Assembly: GCA_037447655.1 (NCBI GenBank)
Contig: JBBHKE010001223.1
Span: 114,936 to 178,935 of the forward strand
Source: Zygnema cylindricum
Taxonomy: Eukaryota; Streptophyta; Zygnematophyceae; Zygnematales; Zygnemataceae
Direction of reading: 5' to 3'
DNA: 64,000 bases
Below the pieces are notes generated by a model. The model was given only the letters and a program-made list of their open reading frames with translations, was not told the DNA's origin and searched no databases. Positions within the stretch are counted from its first letter, which is position 1, and each line of letters starts with the position of its first letter. Made by a program: the position numbers and the translations under genes. This document shows, piece after piece, positions 12,926 through 23,600 of this stretch.

Positions 12926-13391
12926 TGAATGTGATGCCATAAATGGCTGAAAAGATTAATATGTCGAAATATCAAGAAAAGCCAAGATAAGGAAAAACAC
13001 TGAGATAAAAAGACAAGGAAGAAAGTAACGACAAACAAGGAAACAAGTGAGAGGTTTGTCGTTCAAGTGTCTTGATTTTTTATAGTAGTTTACAACGACA
13101 CAAGAGAGTCTTATAGGAAGACGAGGTAAGGGGTAGCCGCAAAAGGGTTTTAAAAGGTACATCTAGCCTAAAGCGTAACTTAGGAAGGTACATCTAGTTA
13201 TGGTAAAAGGAATCTAAGACTAAAGAGATTCCTACGCAAGAATCATCAATTCTAATAAAGGTATGTACATTCCACTAAATAAAGTACAGAATGCTAAACC
13301 GAAGTATAAGACTTATAGCGTAGCAAATAGAACTCTAAAAATAGTGTAGGAAACAACAAGTAGTGTAGAATGCTTTAATTGTATTTCAACA
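12926..13391 (-). repeat. 5' LTR of second copia element
   Basis: About 466 bp, plus-strand ends TG...CA, pairs with 7858-8324. The Gag start codon lies at its inner edge. Confidence 0.9.
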
Positions 13392-15210
13392 TGCCTTTTT
13401 CTCTATTTTGTCTTTTCGTTGTTGTCTTTTCCTAATTTGTTTTTTTATGGATTGTTTATACTTGTGTTGTCTTTCCTCTTTTTGTGTTCTCATGTATTTT
13501 TTATTATTTTGTTGTGTTTTTTCTTTAATTTGTCCTTTTCATATTTTGTCTTTACTATATTTTGTCATTTTTTATCCTTTTTTTTATTTTTTCAATTCCT
13601 TATTTTGGCCTTTTTTTATATCTTGTCACATTCTTATTTTGGCCTTTTCACAAATTTTCTTTTCTTATTCTGTCATTATTTTTTTATTTTCTTTTTCATT
13701 TTTTGTCTTTTCCCTATTATGTCTTTGCCTTGTAATGTCTTTTCCTCGTTGTATTGTTTACATGTTTTGTCTTTTCATTACTTCTAAGGTATTTTCGTTT
13801 TTGTATTTAGTTTTTTTTTGTGTTCGACTTTCTTTTATTTTGTTTTTTCAATTTTTTGTACTTTCTTAGTATCCATTATTTCCTTTGTTTTTAATTTTCT
13901 TTGTCTTGATATTTTCTGTGTTTTGTATTATCCATGTTATGCCTATTTCTGTTTCGTCTTTTGATTTTTGCCTTTTCATTTTTTCTTTTCATTTTTTTGT
14001 TGATGACTTTTCCTTATTTTGTCTTTTCCTTGTTTTGTATTTTTCCTTCTTATCTTTTTTCTATTTTGTCCCTTTCTTTCTTATGTCTTTCTTCCGTTTT
14101 TTCTTTTATTTGTTATGTCTCGTTTTGTTAGTATATTGTTTTGTCTCTTTTTTATTATGTTTTTTTGTCTTTTCTTTGTTCGACTTTTTTTTTCATTTAC
14201 CTGTGTTGTCTTTTCATTGTTGTCTTTTCGTTGTTTTGTCTTTATGTTGTTTTGTATTTTCCTTAGCCTGCATTTATTTTTTTTGTCTTTTTATATTTTG
14301 TCTTTTATCTAATTTGTCCTTTTTGATTTGTCATTTCCCTAATGTTTATTATTTATTTTGTTGTTTTTTTTGTCTTCTTTATATCGTGTCTTTTATTTTT
14401 TTTGTCTTGTTTGTTCCGTATCCCTACTGTATTTTCTCTTCCCTATTTTGTCTTTTTGCTACTATGTTTTTTTTTTTTTTTTCTTCTCAATTTTTCCTTT
14501 ACAGTGTTTTTTCTTTTTTTTATTTTGAGCTTTTTTTTTTTTTTTTTTTTTCTTTTATCTTATTTTCCCTTTTTTTTTTGTTTTTTTCTTTTGTTTTTTT
14601 TTTATTTTTTTTTTTTTTTTTCTTTTTTTTTTTGTTTTTTTTTTTTTTTATGTCTTTTTTTTTCCGTATCCCTTCTTTTTTTTCTCTTCCCTATTTTGTC
14701 TTTTCGCTACTATGTTTTTTTTTTTTTTTCTCTTCTCAATTTTGCCTTCACAGTGTTTTATCTCTTCCTTATTTTGAGCTTTCTTTGTTTTGTCTTCTTT
14801 CCATGTTGTTATTTTTGTATTTCCTCGTTTTTCATTTTATTTATTTTGTCCTTTCCCTATTTTTACTCTAACTTAATTTGTCATTTTTATGACTTTTCTT
14901 TGTTTAGTCTTTTTCTTATTTTGCATGTTATCAGTTTTGTTATATTTTTTGTTTTGTCTTTTCTTTCCTTTGTTTTTTTTCTCTATTTTGTTTTTTCCCT
15001 GTTTTTGTCTTTTACTTGTTTCCCTTGTTATTGACTTGTCCTTTCATCGTTTTGTCTTTTCCCTATTTCTTATTTTCTCTATTTTGTCCTTCCCTTCGTT
15101 TGTATTTTGCCTACTTTCTCTTTTATAAGTTTTAATTTTTTCTCGCTTTTGTCTTTTCCATGTTCTATCTTTTCTTTATTTTATTTTTTCTTTGTTTTGT
15201 CTTCCTTTGT
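13392..15210. repeat. 1.8 kb T-rich low-complexity block
   Basis: Built from degenerate words of the type TTTTGTCTTTTC with very few purines on the plus strand, and poly(T) runs between 14470 and 14660. Inside it, ~14415-14540 and ~14663-14785 are two copies (offset ~246 bp) of a segment with CTCTTCCCTATTTTGTC and TCGCTACTATG. Open frames here are strings of F, L, S and C and are not considered genes. Confidence 0.85.
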
Positions 15211-17600
15211 TTATCTTAGCGTGTCAACACATTCGAAATGCTGGGAACGTTTACAATGTCTACAATATTTTTATTGATGTTGATGTTTGGTCAAAATCAG
15301 GTGAAAGTAGGTCGATACTTTCCAATTTTTACCAATATAGGGCAACGTCCTATAAACATTCCCATCGTTGTGCAAGTGTGAACATCCTTAACCGTGGGCT
15401 TTGTTTTTGCATACTTGATGTAGTTTTGATGATGGTTGTAAATCGAGGCATAAACCTTAAACATCAGTGTTTCTTCCAGTAATAAATGTGTATTTAAAAC
15501 ATCACACACTCCAATTTAGTCTTGGAGGAGTATAATGAAGAACTATGTGTCTGGTGTTATCGCCACAAAACAAGTCATCATTTTTGACAATAATTTTGTG
15601 TTGTGAACTCTAGTGGGTAGGTGTCATCCTTAGCGCATATATTACAAATTTGACCGTTTTTCGTTTTAATTTGTCTAAATGTGATTGCATGTTTTTGGCC
15701 CTCAACAATGCTAAACTTTAGTTAGGTGAAATCATTATTGTAACGTTAATAACACCATTTAAAGACGTTGAAGGCAACCCAATTCATCTCTGTACACTTA
15801 GTAGTATACAGTCTAATTCCTCACTAATAATGGGTAGTGTATACAAGCCAACATCGACTGCTTAGTTTGTGTGTTATTGTGCATGTGAAGAAAAAGTTGA
15901 ACAAAAAATGCACGTTTTTGTAGTATAGGTTAAGGGAAAGCCTTAAAATATAATGATCTTAATTATTGACGATGACGATATTTTTAATACCACAAGTATA
16001 TAGGTAATGGTGATGCCCGTCAAAATACTAAAAAAAACTACATAGGCAACGGAGAAAACCGAAAGCTTGTACTTTCCAAAAGTATGAGCTCTAATATTTT
16101 TTAATTATGAACGCAACCGTACTTCGTTTTTGAGTTCATAATTTTCAGTGATTGCGAAAAATACCGCACTTTTGTTATATGCATTAAGGTGACTTATTCA
16201 CCCCCCTCATTTTCGGATACAATCCACCACGTCTTTCTACACTAGTACTTTATATTCTCATTCACACTCTTATTAACACCTCCACACTGATAGCACCGAA
16301 AATGGTATTTAGTGATAAGAAGTTATTAGTGTAAGGAAACAAATAGACTCATTAACGTTAATTCATTTACACACTTCCTAATTATAGTTGTTATAAACTA
16401 TGTTGACATTGTCGATCTTTAAACATTTGTTCGCACGATTTCTCCCTTTCTTTTTGGGTATGAATCAGATTTGAGTGTGCTTTCTCTTGTTGTCAAAGTC
16501 ATTCATTTTCATGTGCCAACGCAGTTATACAACACTTTTCGTGTACTTCAGTACAAAATATAGAAAAATATTGTACGGATTGAGACATTAAGTGCATTAC
16601 AAAATTTAAATACATCTTAAAGTACACCTTGAATCGTCATTAGACTTATGTACTCTATATCGGCGCCCTAAAATTTTGACATTGACACCTTAAATAGAAT
16701 AAATTATACTATTTAAGGACGTGGACCATAATCTGCCACGTCTCCGGCACTAAATTAGCATCAATGACACTAATTAATTTTTGACACTAATAATTTCTTT
16801 AGTCTAATAACGATTCACGGTGTAGTGTGAATGGCAGTGTAGTGTGAATGGCAATATAAGTAATATCATTTCTATTATAGGTTCAAACTAGCGCCGATAA
16901 AGTGTTATTAACAGTAATTGCTATTCACGGTGTAACGTGCTGCTGGTTACGTGCCTGTTATCCCACACGCTTTTCGTGAGACGTCGAGATTTGTACACAA
17001 ATACGAAAACAGTCACTAATTATTTCTTGACGCCCGGTATACTGTACCACAGTCCACAAATAAATTGTTCAGTGTGGCAAACTGTTTGTGGTGCAGGTGC
17101 GGGTCAAACCCGAGATTCAAAACCAGGTACAGTACAGCAGGTACAGTGTAGCCGCCTTCGCGCTTCTCCAATTCTCCATATATGAAACTTCTTCGAAGGA
17201 GACCTGACGGTGATACGTCCAGATCCATTTCCGCCCACAATGGCCTCTTTTCCAGATTGTTGCTGTCAATCCATTAATCTCCGTACCAGTTACGTCTCCA
17301 TGCAGGCTCGCTGATTCTGGTACAAAACAGCATTATCCTCAACAACCTTAACACGAGCCACGTAGCAGGATTATCCGCCCCGACGAGTCATTATTTGTGC
17401 CACGTCAACTTCTGCTGTCCAGCCGTGCCATCGCGTCAGCGTCCGTTTCTACAGCCGCGCACACCTTGACGTCCTCTGTGCGCTAATTTCGTACGCATCT
17501 CGTTAATTTTCGTACATTCCATGTCTGCTAACGCTTTTCCAAACCGTACGCCAGCCGCCTTCGTACAAAACGACCCGGAAACCCCTCAACCTACCCTGGT
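15211..17600. other. gene-free stretch upstream of the large amidotransferase gene
   Basis: AT-rich, no supported coding sequence. It holds a MITE at 16622-16825, a short direct duplication just after it (GTGTAGTGTGAATGGCA twice, ~16820-16855) and a second MITE-end-like phrase (GCTATTCACGGTGTAACG) near 16920. Confidence 0.6.
16622..16825. mobile_element. MITE, family with GTACACCGTGAATCGC ends
   Basis: About 204 bp with inverted ends: GTACACCTTGAATCGTCATT at left, and its near-complement AATAACGATTCACGGTGTAG at right. The interior (GGACGTGGACCATAATCTGC) is shared with the MITE at 46190-46397, showing they belong to one family. No coding capacity. Confidence 0.8.
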
Positions 17601-17623
17601 TCTCCCTGCCGACACTTCGCTCC

Positions 17624-17631
17624 GTATAAAA
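17624..17631 (+). promoter_or_regulatory. candidate TATA box of the amidotransferase fusion gene
   Basis: TATAAAAA about 370 bp upstream of the ATG at 17997. The upstream 200 bp is richer in G+C than the surrounding DNA. Position is compatible with a start site near 17655 and a ~340 nt leader; not proven. Confidence 0.4.
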
Positions 17632-17996
17632 ATGTAAAATCCTCGGCAGTCCTCTCTATGCTCATGCCCAACCCTACTCTCACTCTGCCGAAGATCCGGA
17701 AAGCGCGGGAATAGCAGTCCACTTGGAGCGCTTATTTTCCCTTTTTGAACCCCTTTGTACCCTTGATGGTTTTGTCCATCGCAGTTTTTGAAACAGATTT
17801 GCGGTCGTGCTCGGCGCCTCGACAGCAACCGAAGTAACCGAAAGCAAACCGTCCAAAGTTCCAAAACTTCCTCTCAATTCAAAAACTGCAAAACAAAGAC
17901 GAGAAAATAGACGAGAAAACAGAAGGGCTCCTTTTTGAGTTCTTCTTTCATGTAGTCGAATCCCTCTTTCTCCGAACTTTCTCCGAACTTTCATAA

Positions 17997-20601
17997 ATGT
18001 TCGATACCATAATGTACGGATGGGCGACAGAATCCGCTCTAGCAGCTCTCCACGTGGCATCTCTCGGCTTTCCCTCCGCCTGCCACACTCTCACCCTCCT
18101 ATGGACTCTCGCCTGCCTGGCCGCCTTTTCCGGTCTTGCCACGTGGCAGTACGTGGCTCTCTTTGGGCTACGTGGCGCCTGCCTGAGGCTCTCCCTCACT
18201 CTCTCCTGGCTCCTTCACGAGTGGTCCCACATGGTGACAGCTGGCGCATTCTCATTGGCTAATCTCTCCGGCCACACTCCCCCCTCTCTCTGGCTCCAGG
18301 CTCTCAACCCCCTCTCTCCCCTCCCTTCTACCTTGGAGCCGCACGTGCGAACGGAGAGGGACACGTGTCACCACTGTAGTGGCCGAGAGGAGGCGGTTCG
18401 GATGGGAGGATGGGTGGCGAGTTTGGGGCTTTGTCTTGTAGTGGGAGGGGGAGGGCTTATCTGGGGAGGGATATGGTGGGAATGGGGTTTATTGGGGTGT
18501 GTATGTTGTTTTTTAGGGGCCACAGCGACGGATATAATGGGGGTAAAGGGGGCTTCGAGGGACACTTTTTACTGTGGGAATTTCGGATTGTTAATGCGAC
18601 ATCAGGTGCAGAGAATGAGGTGGGTAAAGGGGGGGAGAGAGATGTGGGGGATATATTGGTATTTGTGGAGAAGGGGGAAGAGGGGGAGGAGGGGGTTTTG
18701 TTTTAGGAAGAGGGTGGTCTTTAAGGTGTGGGAGGGAGGGAGGAGGGAGGAGGGAGGAGGAGGGAGGAGGGAGGTTTGGTTAATGTGTTGTTTTATTGAA
18801 TGTGAGTTGGTTGAAGACTTATATACTGTGTTTTTAGAAAAGAATTATGGTTGACTGTAGTGTTCTGCTATTGTGATCTCACTTATTTCTCCCTCTCCCT
18901 CTCCCTCTCCCCCTCCCTCTCCCTCCCCCCCTCTCCCCCTCTCCCCCTCTCCCCAAAGTGCATCTGTGTATTTGTACGTTTTTTTTGTCAGTTTTGGCAC
19001 GATGTCAAATGTGGGGAATGTGGTTTTTTTTTAACTTTATTTGTTGCTTCTGTTCTGTTTTACAAGCGAGAAAGAAAGCAATTAGTCTCTACAACCTTTG
19101 ATTTTGAGAGGGAGAAGGGAGGCAGGGAGAGTGCTCTGGACGCCATGGCAGTGCTGGAAGCCATGGCTGCTGTGTCCACGGAAAGGGGAGGGCAGTCTGG
19201 GGGACTGGTAACTTTTCTGAAAGGATGGGACTCCACTGTAATTCCGGTGCGGGTGCGTGTGTGTCCCTCCAAGCGAGAATCGCTTTCAAGAAAGGTGAAA
19301 GTTTTTTTTTTTTTTTGTTTCGCTCTCTTTCTCTCACTTTCTCTCTTTCTTTGTCTCCAATTGCTTTTTTGTGCGTATGTTTTTTTAAAAACAACCTTCA
19401 TTAGGAAAATGATATCCAAAATCCTGAATGGGAATAAGTTATTTTTGATGATACGGAAAACACGTTAAAGAAGTTTTTGTTCTTTATGTCTTGGCATCTT
19501 TCACTTTTTTTTTGTGTGTCTTTTCTAGTGAATACCTTCCTTCCTTACCTTCCTTACCTTCCATAGCGACATAAAATCCAAACTCACAGGTACAATCACT
19601 TTTGAAGAAACCTCTCACAAAGCGAAAAATTGTGGTTGCTTTTTGAACAGCTTCTCTCTCGATTTCAACTAAGTTGCTCCCTCACTCGCTTCTGGTCCTT
19701 CCTTCACTACCTCTTCTCCTGGTTACCCACATGGCAAAAGAAAACAGCAACCAAACCGAAAAAAACTGAAAATTCAGAAAATAATTGTTCTCAAGTTTTC
19801 GCTGGTCACACTCGATTTGCGACATCCAGTATTCCCTCATCGCGAGAAACTCACCCGCATCAATGGACCCCGACACAAAAACATAGAATGTGGAGAGTTG
19901 ACCCAGTCTCAGGAGATCCCTCGATGACTTTGGAACAAATGGGCGTTTTTGTAACTCACAACGGGGACTTCGAGTTTTGGAATTTATTCGGCCGGTGAGA
20001 ATCAGCTCTTCTTTTCTCCTACCTTCTCATTTTGGCTTTTCTTCAGCTAGCTGCTGATTTTACCGTTTTTGCTGATGTTGGGGATATGGTGGATTGCAGG
20101 GATCGTACTCATACAGAAGTGGGTTTATGGCTTCATAAAGTTTTGGGAAGGAAAGCTCCGGCTCAATGTGATAGTGCTTCCATTGGAGGACTTTTGGAGC
20201 TTTTGCGAACACAGGGGCTTTGGTTCCATTCTCTCCGTTTGGCCTTCCAACAGGTACTATCTCAACTTTATTTGTTTCTTCTTTTCTTTGAGCGCAATTT
20301 TGTAAAAAAAAATTATGAAGAATCAAGCATAGTGCTTCTTTCAGGTTTCAAACCAGGAGAGTTTGTCCTGTAAACACGACTGGGTTTCCGTTGCTTTCTT
20401 TTTGAGTGCTTTTGAGGATGTTTAGAAGTTTTTTGTTTACATACGTTCATATAGATATCGTCATAACATGTGGATATCGCAGCAGTTTTTTTTTTTCTAT
20501 ATACAGTAACTATGTATGCATATGTAACATCATACCATTTGGTCACATACACGTACACGTACACATACACGTACACATACACGTACACATACACGTACAC
20601 G

Positions 20602-20635
<34 letters not shown>

Positions 20636-23600
20636 GACACACACACACACACACATACATACACATACGCATACGCATACGCATACGCACACGCACACGC
20701 ACACGCATACGCATACACATACACATTGTGTGTGTGTATATATATACATATACACACACACACACACACAACACGTGGTTTTACAGAGATACATATACAC
20801 CCATGTGGTTATAATACCTTGTGGGAAAACTGAAACCAGCGGTGTTTTAGATTGTCACTTTGATTTGTTTCCTAATATGATGTCATCGTGATTCAGGTGG
20901 TGGTTACTTCATTTGAAGAAGTGGTGGTAGAGGACCCTGGAGGCCCTTGTTCGGCTCCATCTCAGAAAGCAATTGAAATTCTCGCCTCTCTCGCAGAAAG
21001 TACTTTCACAAAACTTCTTCCAAAATCTCAAAAAGAACTACTCATTTCCGGACCTGAGCTCCAAAGCCTGAAACATGAATCTCAGAAAGGCAATGGGGAT
21101 TTTCCAGGTAAGAGATTATTATTCAGAGCAGTTTTTAGGTGCAACCTCTTTGGCATTTTAATCTTTTCTGCAGTTCTTCAAGTGTACAAAATAATATTTT
21201 CTGTATGAGCTTTTAAGGTGGTCAAGAGTTGTCAGCAAGGTATTAAAGTTCGAACACACTACCATGTGTGAACGGTTATTTTTTTTTTAAGTTTAACTTT
21301 TTGTTTTTTTTTTTGTCTGTTTATTTGGGCTCCAGAGTATAATCTCTCCGACTTTATCAAAGGGGAAGCAATGGCTGAACTGTTGGAGGCTCTTTTTGAA
21401 GCCTTTCGGAGTGAGGCGCCATCCGTTTTACGAAAAACATCCTCTTTGGCTGAAAAAAATCTTATAACAGACTTGTCCGAAGAAATCCTACGCCAATTTT
21501 TGCGCCAAACTGTCAACAATTTCCTTCACAACGACCTCTACTGGGCTGTCAGACATTTTTTCGCATATGCTAAGGTGAGCTCAGTCATGTAATTTAACCT
21601 TTCCTGAGGTCAGCAGTGGAGTTTTACCGAAAAGAAGGAAAAAACAAAGGGAAAGAAGTCGGAATTAACCCTCCCTTTTAGGGGATAATGTGTTCAAGTG
21701 AACCTGAGAAAAACAGAAAAGTCTAGACACAAGCCTAATTTTTAGGGGGAATATTATCAAGTGAAATCGAGAAACAGAAAGAAGAGAAGGAGATAGCAGA
21801 GAGGCAGAAAACAGAGAAACTGAAAATAGACGAAGGGGAAAAAGTCGAGAAACTGAGCCTTTAACATCGAGGAACTCTTGTGGTCCACAGGGCTCTTTTG
21901 GAGTGGCGGCTACGTGCACACTGGACTCAGAGAGAGTGGTTTTGGCTGCTTACAAACAGCCTCTCTCTGTGGGATTTGCTCCAAGTCATCAAGCTCTTCT
22001 CTACTCTTCTGAGGCACATGCCCTCAAAGTGTCACTGGGAGACCCGAAGTCCAATCGCAAGCAATCGAGAGAGACAGCCAATGACCACATTACTTGTCGT
22101 CTCGATCTCGATGAGGCTGACGGGGAAGTTTTGGAGCTCCTGCTTTTGCCACCTGGCAAGAAGGAGAATGATGTGGGGGATATCCAATCTCAGGATGCCA
22201 AGTGTACCGGGCTTCCAGATGGTCCTCTTACTCGTACGGATGTGGAGGGAGGAGCCATGGCCAGCAGTCGCCCCTTTGTTTTGAAAATGGCTTCTTTTGT
22301 GCGACTTCGTCTTCACAATCGCCGTCTCAACTGTGCTACTGGTCCTGTAAGTTTTTGTTCAACTGGGTCCACAGTATTTATGAATCAAGTTCTTGTATTG
22401 GTCTTTTTAAGGAATCAAATGGTTCTTTGGTGTTAAACATGTTGGAATTGAATGCACTTAATGTGGGAGAGTTTTATTTCTATGAGGTCGCAACAACAAA
22501 TGATAATAAGGTTCGAGGAGAGGTTAAACGAAGAGCCAGTTTAAGGCAGCATTTGGTTCAACACCCTTCACGTGTTCTATTCAAATAGGGATTTTTGTTC
22601 ATGAAAATGGTTATCTTCAGGAATCCTAGAATTCTCATAAACCGCAACATGGTCGCCAGCTCATTTGACAATGACCACACTATTAGCAATTCCTCATGAT
22701 TTGACTATAATGTTGTTTTGACGAACAAAAAACTTAATGCAGGAAGAGCTGATGGCAAGTGAACGTCTTGTGAGTTTGGAAAGGAATCGTTATGTGACCC
22801 TTCACCAACCTGTACCGAAACGTGACCTAGTGGGTCAAGACATAAAGGTCAGTTCTGGCTAAAACCAAGGCATGATTGTCGAGAGATGCATAGAATTGGT
22901 CTTTGTCAAGAGAAAAGCTTTTCCAGATGAACTCAGATCAAGAAATTTCAAATTTATATTTGAAGAGAGCTCAATGCGTTTTTCTTTCTATCGAAGATGG
23001 ACCTGGAGTCTTAACCGAAGTGCAAAATAGCTTTTTATATGAAAGATGAACTTGCTGTTTGTTGATCAACTTGCTACAGGAAATTCCCCGCGTTCTAGCT
23101 GAAATACGTGCAGATTGGTCGACAGAGTCGAGCTTCAATAGGCGAACTGCTCAAGTTATGTTTGAAATGCTTCGAGAAAAAGCGATTGCACGAGCAAGTG
23201 AAGACCCGCTAGAAGGCAATAATCGACGCGAAATTGATCTGCTTGTGGTGGGAGTAGAAAATTCCCTGTGGGTTGGAGAGCAATTTGCAGCAGACTTCCA
23301 GGTGTGTCTCCTCATCCTATACACTAGTTTGCAATTTTGATGTTTCACTAGACGATGCTTTTCCTTAGGCATGTGGACCCACATACATCGCTCTCTTGAA
23401 AGAAGTGAAATGCTGCTCGATTGGTGCTGGCTTCGTCTCTGGACTATGTTTTTTGGAAAGTATTGATCTTGGAGGAGGAATAATTTGCTGAGGAATCTGG
23501 AATTTTGGAATGGGACCACAGAATCTGTTTCCGCAGCTGCGAGTGGTGCCCATCTCTGCCAACAAGGTGATCGGAGTGATGGGCAATGCCAGAGGAGCGA

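Larger units (their letters stand above)
8347..12940 (-). pseudogene. copia Gag-Pol polyprotein, at least three stops and two frameshifts
   Basis: Read on the minus strand. Gag starts at 12940 inside the LTR (MASHSIGYGPSPSS), shifts frame near 12785, continues through a CCHC knuckle (CKYCKERDHVIDAC, ~12195-12235) and shifts again near 12100. From 12102 to 8347 one frame holds protease (WLIDSGAPHHMC), integrase (IHSDVCGP; RTDNGGEF; AERLNRTF), RT with YVDD (~9325) and RNase H (FCDADWGN, SSTEAEYMA, FCDSQGALAL). It is interrupted by stops at 11131-11133, 9703-9705 and about 9554-9556. The protease motif has DSGAP instead of DSGAS. The integrase-RT linker carries a repeated ~20-residue segment (see 10090-10310). 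A dead copy of the same broad family as the element at 1-4400. Confidence 0.9.
7858..13391 (-). mobile_element. Ty1/copia LTR retrotransposon, full length but decayed
   Basis: Minus-strand element bounded by two similar LTRs (7858-8324 and 12926-13391), with PBS at 12912-12922 next to the 5' LTR and a C-run (8325-8331, G7 in element sense: the polypurine tract) next to the 3' LTR. Gag, protease, integrase, RT and RNase H are all present but broken by frameshifts and stops. The LTRs differ by many substitutions and small indels, so the insertion is old. No target-site duplication is evident (flanks CTTAT and TGCCT). Confidence 0.92.

Noticed and set aside
13408-15034. Long open frames rich in F, L, S and C
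   Set aside because: They exist because the strand is almost free of A and G; several frames are open at once and none has domain similarity.
20406-20891. HTHTHT, YTYTYT and CVCVCV frames
   Set aside because: Direct translation of a CA-type microsatellite in an intron.
23369-23490. Alternative exon after the acceptor at 23368 (ACGPTYIALLKEV)
   Set aside because: In phase but runs into a TGA before the SIS segment; the acceptor at 23521 joins FAADFQ to NLFPQLRVVP in frame and fits GlmS spacing.
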